Origin: Oenanthe sinensis
Taxonomy: Eukaryota; Streptophyta; Magnoliopsida; Apiales; Apiaceae
Assembly: GCA_028671895.1 (NCBI GenBank)
Contig: CM053796.1
Location: 27,340,860-27,404,859 of the forward strand
Direction: 5' to 3'
DNA length: 64,000 nt
Each line of letters begins with the position of its first letter. Within the stretch, counting starts at the first letter, position 1. The notes below the pieces were generated by a model. The model was not told where the DNA came from and searched no databases. It saw only the letters and a list, made by a program, of their open reading frames with translations. Positions 12,906 to 24,716 of this stretch are shown one piece after another. The position numbers were made by a program, and so were the translations under genes.

Positions 12906-14835
12906 TGTTAGGCCCCGGAAGTATCGTAGAAGGGGGGGTTGAATACGATACTCACTAAATCAAAAATTATTTCGAATCTTTTACGGATAAATAATTTAGA
13001 GTTCGGTTAATGGGCTCGTCTTCTTGAGGTGAATAGTGTTTACGGAGCTGCTTACTAATTTTCTGTGTTTAGGATTAATCATTTCGGTTCTAGAAAATCA
13101 GCAGGAAAATAAACAACACAAGATTCGGGGAATATATCATTGATAAATATAAACCCTGAGGTTACTACACCCGGTCAACAAATCCGGTCCGAAGAACAAG
13201 TTCTTCGCTGCTTAACAAAAATATAACTTTCAATTTCCTATAAAAGTATTTCTAGATCAGTACAAAGGAAACTAAGACCGTAGAGAGTGATATATAGTGG
13301 CCCTGAACATTTTTCATTAAGGAACCGACCACTGATACATCTCTGGTGAGGAGGTATAGATTTTTCTGGTGTCTCTCCTCTCCGGCTTCGCCTTCTCTCT
13401 TTCTGGTTATTTTCGTTGTGTTGTAGAAGACAGACTCAAATGAATGGCTCTGCTTCAATTTATGTGTAGACTTTTTCAGTACAGCTACGTGGCTTCATGT
13501 GGTCCAAGTAACTGAGCTGATTCTTCACTTCTTGAATTAACAACCGTCGAGACATTTTATTTATAACCATCGGTGAGTCTGTTGATAACCATCGAGAGAA
13601 ATAAATCACTTAAAACAATTCTGATCAAGGATATCAATGATAGGTGGCATGCTGTGGCTGGCTGTAGATTAAACAATCTTAAACCCTCAACTATCGAAGT
13701 GCCATAACTATCGAGACTTAACCGTCGATGGAATAAATAATCTGGATATTTATCTGAGTCCCTTAACTATCGAGATGCTGTAACCGTCGAGACGAAACAG
13801 TCGAACCCAATAACTATCGACTCAAAATGCATAACCGTCGAGTGATTTGAAATAATAATTTATCCAAAATGATAACCGTCGAGTGATTTGGCTAACCATC
13901 AGTAAATAAGACGAAATAGCCAAACAGGAAACCCAACCGTCGGAAATAAGACAAAACAGCCAAACAGCCTATAACCAACTATCGGTAAATAAGACGAAAC
14001 AGCCAAACAGCTAAAACCAACTGTCGGTAATTCACCTTAGCCGTTTTTCAACGATTCAAAGCTCTGTAATATTTCTTTTCACTGCAACCAAGTTAATAAA
14101 TTTACCTTTACTACTTGAACTTGATTTTCTCCGAGCTTTAGCACACAACGGTTATACAGCCAATTCTTTTCTAACATAGATGCAGTTCTCAATTCCTTTT
14201 GTGCTGACGTTTAGTGCGACTGGTCTGGTTCACAAACGACTAACACGAACTTGATCGTTACATCTTCTTGACTATTCAATTGGCCCTGTTTCTCTAGCTG
14301 TTAAGAAGTGCTTCTATTGTAAGTACATTGGAATCCTCTGGCACTTATGCTGAACCATAAACATATCTGAAACTCTGAACATCTTCGAACTTTATCCTTC
14401 ACTGAAGTCTGTACATATGAATGAACTTCCTCCAGCAATCTATAATAGACTCCAAGATTCCATCTAATATTTTGATTCTTTGTATTTACCGTATATTTTA
14501 TCTTCTCGATTCCTGTACTTGAGCTCTGCAATTCATTGCTTGACTGATTTGCAGATTTGGATCACTAGAATCTTTCTGGTACTTTGACAACCGCTTCACT
14601 GCTTCCACATCCTTGAATACTTCAACCTTTATTCTTCACTGAGGCATGAACATATTAATGAACTTCTTCCAGTGAGCTAATGCTTCAAGTCTGTAGATTT
14701 CTTCTTTATCCTTTGTCTTTACCAAGTCTTCATGTCTTCCTGATTCCGGTGATAACTTCATATTATTTACACGTCCTGTTCTTTTATTGAGTTATAACCC
14801 TATGTTACATATAGGTCTATACATACAGCCTTTCA
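12906..14835 (-). repeat. Element A 5' LTR
   Basis: This is the partner of 1021-2950: same length, about 10 substitutions by eye, no indels noticed. It is followed on the right by the target duplication AAATA and preceded on the left (downstream in element sense) by the PBS. Confidence 0.93.
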
Positions 14836-16157
14836 AAATATTATTTTATTAAAGAAGAAATATTAAAAATTTGATGATGAGTCGCATGTTGGTATGGTTG
14901 TGAGTTCATATTTGGGCTTATAATTGATTAATTATTGATTCTATTTTTAAAATATTAATCTTTTACCTAAATATATCTCAAAATAAAATTCATAAATATT
15001 ATCCTTTAAAATACAATTAAAATTTATATAAATAATATTTATACGAATAATATTTTAAATTATTATAACAAATAATATATTCTTATAATGCATACGGATA
15101 TAAGCTAATATATATTATAGCTAGGTTGGAAAATTTTAATACATTCCAACATATTTTATATTTTATTTATATAAAGATTCAATTAGGTCGATAATATAGT
15201 ACATGATAAGAAAAATATGATATGAAATTTATTATTTAAATTTACATTTTTAATATACGAAACAAAAATATAGGAATACAAAAATAATTTAGTCGGATTT
15301 TTGTTTGTTCAGTACACGACAGGAAGCAGACAATATGATAAATATTTAAATTAAATAATAGTTTGTAATATAGTATATTAATAATATAATTTATGATAAC
15401 AATTTATTCTTAATAGTAGAATTTTATAAATATAATATCAATTAATACGTGCCCTGTAAAAGAAATATCTTCAAGATTATAATGTTGAGGACTATATTAA
15501 TGCTAGTCCAAGTGGGTAAGAGCTTGTAGTTGAACAGATGTTGGTGATTCAGAAGAAGAGTGGTCTAAAAATATGTTTGGAAGTTTATATGTACTTGTAC
15601 CAATGAGGATGCCTGCAAAGAGTTCTGCAATGCAGCTGGTCAAAGAAGACTCTTCCTAAGCGAATCAATGCTTGGTTTTATGGTTGTTATGAACATGTAA
15701 TTTTGTTTTAAATATAATTTTAGTATTATTTTATAGAGGATTAAAGGGGCAGCACTAACATCAGCTGCCCCGGCCCCGGCCCCATCCACAAAGGAGTAAA
15801 GATCGTCTCACAAAGCATTAAAGGGCATAGCCCCAAGTTAATGATAATAAAAGATATTCAAACCAATATGTACAATCTAACATCTAGTTGCCAATTAATA
15901 CACAATCTGGCATGGTCCCCATGGTGCCCTGCACCAGCATTCATGTACATTTGATCTTCATTTTTAGCATCATGGTCGTTGACTGCACCATCTCCAGCAT
16001 TCATGTGCATTTGATCTTCATTGTTAGCATCATGGTTGTTGACTGCACCATCTCCAGTCTTGACCTCTGTATCCTACACCATTCTCACAGCAACTCCAGT
16101 CTTGTTTTCAAACCCAATCAAATGACTTGCAGAACTCTCACCCATATGTTGTATGGC
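14836..16157. other. Spacer with a GC-rich hairpin and a 60-bp tandem duplication
   Basis: No gene is supported. A perfect 8-bp hairpin GGGGCAGC/GCTGCCCC (15746-15753 and 15764-15771, 10-nt loop) is followed by a GGCCCC repeat, unusual in this AT-rich context. A 60-bp unit is duplicated in tandem at 15936-15995 and 15996-16055 with a few substitutions. Confidence 0.6.
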
Positions 16158-17072
16158 TCATAGTTGGTTAATTTTTGAATGAGCATTAGGTGTATGACTC
16201 TTTGAGTGGCATTTCATGCCATCTAAATTTACAGGGGAGCAAAAAAAAAGATCATTTGCAAGAGTCAAATGATCATGTCGGGCGCCGGTAATCTTGTTGG
16301 GAGTACGAGTGGGGGAAGTATAGCTAAGGTTGATGGGGACATCAGCCAATAATTCATCCCCATTATCATACAGAGGAACCTAAATCATATTTGGTTTATC
16401 ATTAAAGGATAACTCAACCAACAAATTAATAAGAGACGAGATATACTTCCAAGGTTTAACTACAAAGATAGGATATACATCCAAGGTTTAACCACAAAGA
16501 CTCCATGGTCATAAGAGCAACTACCCAATTCAAACACAACAATTTTACTAAATCTATGCAAAAAAGCTAGAGTGAAAAAACCTTGAGGAATATAGGCAAT
16601 CTTAGTCAGACCAAGATTTGCCCAATTCATCATAACAAACTCGTTGATAAATTCAATAGAGACAGTCTCCCCGATAGTAAATCCAATTAAGGAATATTCA
16701 TTCATAAGCATAACTTGGACTGCATGAGTAGAATTGTCTAAGGGAGAAACATGTTCAGTGCGGTTCATAGAAGGTACTTGGTTTTTAAAGCGAATGAAGC
16801 CATCATCATCAATTAGATAGTCCGACAGAGATTTTGTTACAAGCCCTTTTTTCCTTTGAAGAAGAACAAGAAGCAGAGTGTTCATGTATATTTTGAAACT
16901 GGAGAGGTTCAGACCCAATATCTTGAGTGCGACTAGTGGCGAAGAGGAGACATTCCCCATTACCATGCCCGTCAATATTCTTGGGAAGAGAGACCACCCC
17001 GTTTTACTCATCAATCACTTCCACGGAGGGAGAATCAAGAGATTCAGAAAGTGAGAAACATTGGGAGCCATG
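16158..17072 (-). pseudogene. DUF4283-type retroelement ORF remnant (LINE-like ORF1)
   Basis: The main minus-strand open stretch (16460-17014) carries a pattern I recognise from DUF4283 proteins of plant LINE-type elements: YSLIGFTIGETVSIEF, then NWANLGLTKI, then GFFTLAF, ending in VVKPW. The family pattern is an LxGFxxG start, an NWxxLG core, a G-F-F strand and an xLKPW end. An in-frame ATG near 17072 begins MAPNVSHF and runs into a stop after about 18 codons. Open sequence then resumes in another frame (16809-16997), so the ORF is frameshifted. 16158-16349 continues downstream. No reverse transcriptase was found nearby, so this is a fragment. The match is by eye. Confidence 0.55.
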
Positions 17073-18256
17073 AAACAAACTTTGGTCAGTGATTGTGTTG
17101 ATTTGTCGGTAACCTTTTATAACTATGCTTTGGAAATGAGTCAACTCATTTCATGACTTTTTCTATTGCAACACAGAGTTTAGGTAGATCCTTTATTTAT
17201 AAAATATATGAAACTTAACTTTAAAAAAGGGTATAGTCTAAAGGGTATATTGCAACGGGCTCGATCCCAAGAGGATGATAATCAAATCGGCATGCCTTCT
17301 TCAATAGTTAATGAATATGACCTCCAAAACATACGTCTCTATCACTATATATGGCTATATGTTCCATATAATGTAGGGTACGTACAAGTGTTTTAAGTAA
17401 ATTAAACCCTTCTTGATTTGAATTAGTATACCCTTGAAGTAAATTAAATACGTTTCTTAACGCACGCCCAGTAGAAGAGGGCTAAATCTTTGACTCAATA
17501 TAGATCAGGTTCAATTAGCACTAACCCATTACAAATAACTAACACTAAATTTTGGGTATAATAAATACATAAACACGATAATCTGTGTAATTACATTGTA
17601 TGATAGGTTCTAATTTTCAGAATTTTGGATTACGGTTTTATTAATTTGAGCAGCTATGTACACATTCATCGATCACCAAGGCAAATATTGTGTGCTGTAT
17701 ATTTTAATGAAGAGAAAAGGAGTTGTATTTTAATGAAGAGAAAAGGAGTTGTTTGGAGGTTTCTCAAAAACACTTGAATTAATTTAACTAAACTTGTTTA
17801 CGCAGTTTGATTTCTTAAAGTGCCCCGTGAAGATTTCTTGTGGGTTTGGTTTTTGTTCAAAGTTCCCGCAATAACCATACATAACTACCTATACACACGC
17901 GATTATACGAATAGACAGGTTGTAAGCAGTGGCGGAGCCGCGTAGCTGTAGCCCCCATTATAATAATAAAGAATTTTTTATATAAATTTTCCATAACGAA
18001 AATTTTTAACACACACCAGAATAAAAATATTATAGAAATGGGTCTCGGTCTCTAACGTACATCTATTTACCCATAGTTTTTTATTGTCGAGAGACTAAAA
18101 TAGGTTTTTGATAGACTACGTCACTCTATCTTTCCAAAAAAATTAGAATTTTTTCATATTCGCTAGGTCGGGACTAGCGCCTATAAAGATATATTACCTA
18201 CTAATAACTATGTGTTCTTTATTATCTCCCATATCTAAAAAAATTGGCAGCATTTT
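17073..18256. other. Spacer upstream of the NAC gene
   Basis: No coding region is supported. A 26-bp unit ('tattttaatgaagagaaa' onward) is perfectly duplicated in tandem at 17700-17725 and 17726-17751. From about 17930 the sequence 'agtggcggagcc' resembles the edge of a dispersed plant repeat, but I could not fix its ends. Confidence 0.5.
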
Positions 18257-18537
18257 AAGGGGTCATTTGATTCGCACAAAGGTATAGAGTTGGAATTAGA
18301 AATCGAGTTGAGGTGGCATGGGATTTAAGTATCATTTCTCATGTGTTTGGTTGAGTGTTGAAATAAATTTATTTGATTTAAAAATGAATGATTCCTCATA
18401 CCCATGTTTCATATCCACGTGTCCCTTGTGTATCGAAAACTTATACCTTATGAGTTTGAGATTTGGATTTTAAATTTTACTTTTTTCAACCAAATACTAA
18501 CTATAGGGTTGTAATAACACCAACCGAACGACCCTAA
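18257..18537. mobile_element. Small hAT-like MITE upstream of the NAC gene
   Basis: The 281-bp unit starts AAGGGGTCATTTGATT and ends AACCGAACGACCCTAA, imperfect terminal inverted repeats with a GGGTCRTTYGRTT core. The flanks share CATTTT (18251-18256 and 18540-18545), suggesting a degraded 8-bp duplication. It has no ORF and ends about 150 bp before the putative TATA box of the NAC gene, so it lies in the proximal promoter. Confidence 0.5.
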
Positions 18538-18686
18538 GACATTTTTAAACGCCAAAGTTGCTCATTTCTCTCTATAGAGAATAGATGCACGTATAGTGAG
18601 ATATTATACACACCACCGCGCGTACATATACAGTCTCATACAAAGAGACATGCAATGCAATCCTCTTATACATAGACATTAGTGTG

Positions 18687-18694
18687 TATATATA
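18687..18694 (+). promoter_or_regulatory. Putative TATA box of the NAC gene
   Basis: TATATATA lies 158 bp upstream of the ATG, which would give a 5' leader of about 125-130 nt. The region is AT-rich, so other positions are possible. Confidence 0.4.
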
Positions 18695-18851
18695 CTCTTG
18701 AGGTATTAAAAGCTATTAGATATATACCTCAATCCTCCACCATTCCCTTACAGCATAGAGTCATAAGCTCCTAGATTATATTGTATTAAACAAAGGTTAT
18801 CACTAAATCTCCCTTTAGTTATCTTTTCAAATTTAGAAACATCGTATATAA

Positions 18852-21839
18852 ATGGGGCTCAGGGATATCGGTGCTGAGCTTCCACCAGGGTACAGGTTCT
18901 ATCCCAGTGACGAAGAATTAGTATGTCATTATCTTTCCAAAAAAATATCAAATGAAGAAGTTTTGAAGGGTACTCTTGTCGAAATTGATCTTCATACATG
19001 CGAGCCATGGCAACTTCCTGGTAGGCTATTCATACATATATTTATGCCCTTAGTGTCTTTCTTTTGTTCTTTATTTCGGGATCGCATTAATTTGCAGAAT
19101 ATATATGTGTCGTCTTTGTTACCAAACTCGTGATGGTGCTGACATGCCTTTTTAAGAGTGAGCGATCGCACATGACTTGTTAAATTTGATGTGTGTGGCT
19201 TATGTATACAATCTGATGCTTGCTAAGCATTGTATCGATAATATCTGCAATAATCTTGCAAATATATATGGTACTTCAAATTTGTGGGACTACTTGTGCT
19301 CTATGTGCTATATTCGTGTCTCTCTATATGCTTTCTATAGTGTATGTAACTGTTCTTAGTTTAGCTGTTAACCATTATTCTTCCTAGCTGGTGGGAATCT
19401 CAGGAAAAGAACGGTCTTGATGAAAATGGGGAGCAATTAAACAAAATTTTATGATATGGTTAATTAATCAATCATTAGTTGAAGCACATACATGCTTATC
19501 TGATAATCTTGCCATCATTTAATCGTATAAATCTCATATATTAAGGAACAATAATTTGGGTTCTTTGCTTATTACCGTAAGTATTGCAAGCTCAATTATT
19601 TGAATCTGCCCCATATTTGTTTTAACAATTCCAATAGAAAACGACATGACGCGACGATGAAAGCAAGCTTTAGATCTTCTAAATCTATTGTTTTTGAAAT
19701 GAAATTACTCGCACATATTCCCAACAATTGACATCTAAGGGCCGGCCAGTTAAGAAGAAAAGTTGAAGGTAGTCTAAAATCAATATTATGGGGGTCCATG
19801 ATCTATCGAAACTTTACCATAAAGCTAGCAATAACTTAGATTTGGATAACAATGTTTATAGTACTGTAACATCTTAATTTAAGTTATCCATTCTTAATTA
19901 ATTAACATTATTACTTAATTATATTCGATCTGTACGTATATCTTCGAAACCAATAATTGGTTTACATTCTATAAATAATTTAGTTATCTAATACTGTACA
20001 TAATTATTATATATATAAAAGTGAGGAGCCTGACAACTTAATTAGTTCGGCGTATCTTAAATTTTAAAATTAATGAACTAATTTTCCATATTTAATTTTC
20101 GTCTTGTATTTTAAATAGAAAATTATGGGTCTCTCTGTCCCATTCAATTTTCTATGCTTTACACTTTTCTTTTTTAGATATCTCATTTAATTCTTTACCT
20201 TTCAAAACTTTCTAAAAATAGTAAATTTTATATTATAAAATTTATTTTCACCCACTACTTTCCTCCACCTTTTCAAATTTATCAATTAAATATCAATTGA
20301 CCACACCATTTTTCTCACTTTTCCTTTTCTTTCATTCACTTTTTTTCTCTTTCATACGATTTTAAACAATTTTCTTAACCTCCGTACCCAACCCAAATGT
20401 AAACAAATGGATGAGACAAAGGAAGCATGGTCTTTACTTAGTTTCCCCCTTGTTTATCTAAGTTACTGTTAAACTTGCAAAATTAATTACTGTAATATAT
20501 TGTATGAACTTATGAACTCTTTGCAGAGGTGGCGAAGCTCAATTCAAAAGAGTGGTACTTCTTTAGCTTTAGAGACCGGAAATATGCCACTGGCTTTCGG
20601 ACCAATCGAGCTACCACGTCGGGGTACTGGAAAGCCACCGGAAAGGATCGGACAGTGGTTGATCCAAGGACTAATGCAATCGTAGGGATGAGAAAGACTT
20701 TGGTGTTTTACAAAAACAGAGCTCCAAATGGGATTAAGACTGGTTGGATAATGCATGAATTTCGCCATGAAAATCCACATCTCCCGCCGAAGGTACTAAG
20801 ATTCCTTCTTATAAAATCTGTCCCCCAATTTTATTTCATCTTCAAAAAAAAATATATGACTTAGTCTCACCATGACCCATCACATGTCAAATAATTTATT
20901 TTCCATCGTATTCGAATTAATAAAATTAAAAACATGTGTCAATTGATGTAAAAGCATACTTTTAATTAATTGTTGCAAGAAACTTCTGGTAAAATCCCGA
21001 CCTATTACATGTCAAATAATTTTCCCCCCATCTTAATCGAATTAATTGAAAATCTGTGTTATTTAATTGATGTTAAAGCACACTTTTAATCAAATGTTGC
21101 AAGAAACTTCTGGTATAACTCCTTCAAAAGCAAACATACATCCTTCTCTACTAACAAATATGTGTATAAAGAAAATGTTGCCCGAAGATTTATTGTTTGT
21201 TCACAAGTAATGTTTTATATAAAAAAAAGTTAAGAATGTATTTGTAAATGAGCGTGTCTCTAGCTCTACATGCAGTGTGTGTATATATAGACAATGTTTT
21301 GCTACTTTTTATCCACAACATGAAAGTGCTTGATTTGTCAAAAAAAAAAACTAGAAAGTGCGTGTACTAAAGTTTCTCTCTAATCAATAAATTACTAGCA
21401 GGAGGACTGGGTGTTGTGTAGAGTATTTCACAAAGCCAAGACAGAGAATACCAACCAATTGAGCCCACAAGATGTGTTTGAGATCCAAGACGCAACAGCC
21501 TGTGACACTTCTCCTTTGTCTAACAGAATTTCACCTCTTGGCTACTTTCATCACCAACAATATAATCAATTCACTTCCCAAGGTCCACCACCCAACCAAA
21601 ACCCTAATAATCATCTGCAATTTCCATCATTAAACCCTAATTCCCTTCACTTTTCTCATCAAGTCCATACCAATTCTACTACTACTCTAGCCCGTGTGAA
21701 CGATATCATGATGATGAACTCCAAGTGTGATGATCACGATACGTACAAATTCTTGTTCGATATGAACTTCGAAGAAGGCAATATGGGAGATGGAATGGAT
21801 TCCAACATTGAGGATATGAAGTTTGATGATTGTTTGTAA
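18852..21839 (+). CDS. NAC-domain transcription factor, three exons, 290 aa
   Basis: Exons are 18852-19020, 20527-20792 and 21402-21839, with GT...AG introns of 1506 and 609 bp. The first intron interrupts a codon after its first base and the second lies between codons; the reading frame is continuous. The NAC domain fills residues 7-156. Subdomain A is LPPGYRFYPSDEELVCHYL (10-28). The DNA-contacting stretch is GYWKATGKDR (89-98), followed by VGMRKTLVFYKNRAPNG (109-125) and GWIMHEF (129-135). The domain closes with EDWVLCRVFHK (146-156). The C-terminal 134 residues are low-complexity (Gln/Asn/Pro/Ser), ending in an acidic tail with FLFDMNFEEG, a plausible activation region. NAC proteins are nuclear plant regulators. 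The N-terminus resembles proteins annotated as NAC21/22-like, but I cannot settle orthology. No transmembrane segment is seen. It is the only intact host gene in the window. Confidence 0.95.
20131..20425. mobile_element. Stowaway-like MITE in NAC intron 1
   Basis: The left end reads CTCTCTGTCCCATTCAATT. The right end reads ATGAGACAAAGGAAG, approximately its inverse complement (about 10 of 15 positions). The interior has the typical 'atctcatttaattcttta' phrase of plant Stowaway elements. No clean TA duplication is seen, so the insertion is old or the ends are off by a few bases. Confidence 0.5.
20868..21118. repeat. 125-bp tandem duplication in NAC intron 2
   Basis: Two diverged copies share 'acatgtcaaataattt' (starting at 20882 and 21007) and 'gttgcaagaaacttctgg' (starting near 20972 and 21096), a period of about 125 bp. 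The repeat is entirely intronic. Confidence 0.7.
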
Positions 21840-22177
21840 AATTTAGTAGGTATTAAATTATTATTTTTCCGTGTGTGCATGGGTTACAATGTTGTGAATC
21901 TAGTTTGAAGGTGGAACACCTCATTCAAGTTACATTTCATCTCTATCAGTCTTAGATTTATCATAAAGTTATACTTGTAGGTTGTTAGTTCTAGCTAGGT
22001 AGTACTTATATAGACTCAATATATGTTTGTAAGTCTGTATAGTAATGTTACATATTCATGTGTTTGTGCATGTAAACATCGGTTTGATACTATTTTATGT
22101 TTATGGAAATCTATGTATGTTCTCCCCAAAAGATATCATGCAAGTATTTACGTGCATGTACCAATATTTTAAGCATT
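21840..22177 (+). other. Likely 3' untranslated and downstream region of the NAC gene
   Basis: AT-rich sequence follows the stop codon with no other ORF. Several T-rich and TGTA-containing stretches (about 21990-22080) could act in polyadenylation, but no single AATAAA signal stands out. Confidence 0.4.
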
Positions 22178-22343
22178 AGTTGCAGCTATTTTTTTTTAAC
22201 TAATTTGACTTATAGCCTTACAAATGAGTATCTGTTCTAAAGAAATTCTCGGGCTGAGCCAGGGTCGAACCCAGGACCTGAGACGACAGAGGATAAGCCC
22301 TCAACCACTTGGGCTATCCAACCGTGCTCAGTTGCAGCTATTT
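22178..22343 (-). mobile_element. tRNA-derived SINE with perfect 14-bp target duplication
   Basis: The element body is 22192-22329, read on the minus strand. Its head has an RNA polymerase III A box (TAGCCCAAGTGGTTGAGGGC, 22297-22316) and a B box (GGTTCGACCCT, 22261-22271). The body ends in an A-run (plus-strand T-run from 22192). Flanking it are identical 14-bp copies of AGTTGCAGCTATTT (22178-22191 and 22330-22343). Head, tail and duplication together are diagnostic of retroposition. It is not a functional tRNA gene: there is no closed cloverleaf and a tail is present. It lies about 340 bp downstream of the NAC stop codon. Confidence 0.88.
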
Positions 22344-22839
22344 AATTACAAGGGAAACATACAAATTAAGAATAACAACAATGTTTGAATAATTAAGGCA
22401 TTTTTAAAGGAAAATGACTTGCCGTAAAAGCATGGGAAAGATGGCGTAATCATCAAATGCCTACTTGCCTAGTACCTAGCTAGTCATCTCTTGCTTGATT
22501 CTTCTGTGTCTTGATTATAAAGAAAAAAGAATAGACCCTCTTTGAAATTGAAATATCAGATTAGAGGAGCGTCCATGGTCCTTGATAGATTCCCCAACAG
22601 TGAAGAATTGTCGAATAGACCGTCTTTGAAATTAAATATAATTAAATATGCAAGGACTACTGGAATCTTATTTATATAGATTAAATTTTTTTATCAAATT
22701 ATAATAGTAATACTCAAAATGAGTAATAAATTTTTAATTAAATTAAAATATTTTATTTTGATCAAAGTTATTTGAAGTTATAATAAGAATCGTAGAAGTA
22801 ATTAAACTGATGTCTAAGTCATATTCATGCAGGTGGGTA
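22344..22839. other. Spacer between SINE and Helitron
   Basis: No gene is seen. A short phrase, 'gaatagaccctctttgaaatt'-like, occurs twice (about 22529 and 22613), suggesting a small local duplication. Confidence 0.4.
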
Positions 22840-23574
22840 TCTATACTATATTATTAAAAAGGCAAATGTTTGGTCGGTGTTCTAGTTCTTGTGTGTCCCA
22901 CTCAACTTCAAATATATGTGTCTCCTATTTAATTTCAAACGCATTTTTTTAACCAATAAACAACCATGTTTTAATTTCTTCATTAGTCAATCTCTTTAAT
23001 TTATTTAATATCATAATTTATTATTTAAATTTTATGAATATTAAAATAATATTATTATTTTATTTATATTAATTAAATTGTATTATTGTGCTCTACTTTT
23101 ATATTATATGACTCTAAACGAACTTTTTTTTAATTAGAATATAGAGTTGAACTCATATATAATAGCAAGTTTCAATTTTTTTATCTCTCAAATACTTTAA
23201 TTTATTTAAAATTTTAATTTTATAATAAAAAAATTTCAATATTAAAATTATATTAATATTTTATATATATGAAAACATACTCTTTTATTTAAATTTTAAT
23301 TAAAATATTTTCTAATATATTCTAAACTCTTTTTATTAATAAAAATTTATTAATGTTTTGCACGGGTTATTAATCTATGCTAATTAATATAAATATATAA
23401 TAATATATTAATGAGAATTTAAACACAAAATATAAATATGATTCAAAAATAATTTATCCCATGTACAACATTGCATAAAAAATATTAATAACATAAATAA
23501 TCAAATTAAATATTAAAATATATAATATATTATTTATTACTCTCCTCCCATGCTTTGCACGGGTTATAAGCTAG
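22840..23574 (+). mobile_element. Short non-autonomous Helitron
   Basis: The 5' end is TCTATACTATATTATT directly after an A. The 3' end is GCACGGGTTATAAGCTAG directly before a T. This fits the Helitron rules of a 5' TC, a 3' CTRR and insertion between A and T. The 735-bp interior is AT-rich with no Rep/helicase ORF. A second 'gcacgggttatta' phrase at about 23359 hints at an internal or older 3' end. I did not find a convincing long hairpin before the CTAG. Confidence 0.7.
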
Positions 23575-23589
23575 TATATTATATATATA

Positions 23590-24613
23590 AAGAGTTATTC
23601 TAATGAGAACTTCTTATAATGAGAACTAAGAACTCAAAAGAAAATCACTAAATTTGAACAAAATCACCAAACTTTAATACATATATAAATATAGATTTTT
23701 AATTTTTTATATTATTTGAATAAAAAACTTAATGTCTATGTCACTACTACAACCTGTCATTACTACACCATTAGCACCGAGCCACCAACCATTACGAAAA
23801 CCACCACAAACAGCAAAATCATAAAATATTGGTAATGAAATCATTAAAGCATAACCAAGTTCACTACTGACAAAATCATAAAATTACCATCACCACCGCC
23901 AATTGCATTTTGTGAAAATTCAATAAAATATCAAATTTAAGCACGAATCAACAAAATCCAAGTGTAAATCACCAAAATCCAAACGCAAATCACCAAAATC
24001 CAAACACGAATCACCAAATTTCTTGAACAAAAATCACCAATTTTTCTAGATCTAAGTGGCGTTAATTGTAATGATGTTATGGTAGATCTAAAACGTTAGT
24101 AGTCATACAAACATAAGTGTCATATATTGTTAATGGAGTAGAAATTGTCAAGAAAGTGTCGTCGTCATGGTAGGGAGAGTATTTGTCGAATCTAAATTGT
24201 TTTCGTTATAGAGAGGTGATGAGATTTAGTTTCTATCATCGTCTCATCGAAGATGAAAGAACATTCGTTATAATTGATGAATGAAATGACTATATGTTGT
24301 ATGTATATATATGTGTGTGTATATGTATGTATGTATATATGAAGACAAATAAACATGATAATATGATTGGAGTTGTGGACGATGATGAATGACAGTGAAG
24401 CAGTGGTATAACAAAATTGTCGATGTGATGGGGAATAGTGAGGTGGGTGCAAGAAATGGATGAAAGATAGATAAATGGGATAGAGAGAAAAAAAATAGAT
24501 TTGGGTGTGGGTGGGGGAGAGTGAAAGAATATAATTAATTAAGTGGTTAAGATTTAATTAAATTAAAAAAATTAATGGCTGAGATTGAGTCTAAGTTCTA
24601 TTTTAAAGGAGGT
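23590..24613. repeat. Low-complexity element 1 with AATCACC repeats
   Basis: It starts after a TA run with 'gagttattctaatgagaac' and ends near 'gagtctaagttct'. Positions 23940-24040 hold about four tandem units of roughly 21-22 bp containing 'aatcaccaaaatccaaac'. The right part is purine-rich. No transposase is seen. It resembles the two elements at 24717-25640 and 25864-26510 in overall order. Confidence 0.4.
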
Positions 24614-24631
24614 TTATATATATATATATAG

Positions 24632-24694
<63 letters not shown>

Positions 24695-24716
24695 TATAGG
24701 TATATAGGTATATAGG
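24614..24716. repeat. (TA)n microsatellite
   Basis: Long TA runs (24614-24630 and 24635-24692) are followed by a short 'ggtatata' repeat. This is a simple-sequence tract. Confidence 0.9.

Larger units (their letters stand above)
1021..14835 (-). mobile_element. Copia element 'A': complete LTR retrotransposon with decayed pol
   Basis: Two direct repeats of exactly 1930 bp (1021-2950 and 12906-14835) bound a 10-kb interior. The flanks carry the 5-bp target duplication AAATA (1016-1020 and 14836-14840). Read on the minus strand, the LTR begins TGAAAGG and ends CCTAACA. A PBS matching initiator tRNA-Met lies next to the right LTR and a purine tract next to the left LTR, so transcription runs right to left. 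Traces of gag, protease, integrase, reverse transcriptase and RNase H occur in copia order, all full of stops and frameshifts. By eye the LTRs differ at about 10 of 1930 positions, so insertion was recent even though coding capacity was already lost. This suggests mobilisation in trans by a relative. Confidence 0.95.

Noticed and set aside
15888..16163. Plus-strand ORF of 91 codons with an internal duplication
   Set aside because: The repetition reflects the 60-bp DNA tandem duplication; no domain or neighbouring exon supports a gene.
22230..22330. Possible tRNA gene on the minus strand
   Set aside because: It has A and B boxes but no closed acceptor and anticodon stems, and it carries an A-tail and target-site duplication; it is the head of a SINE.
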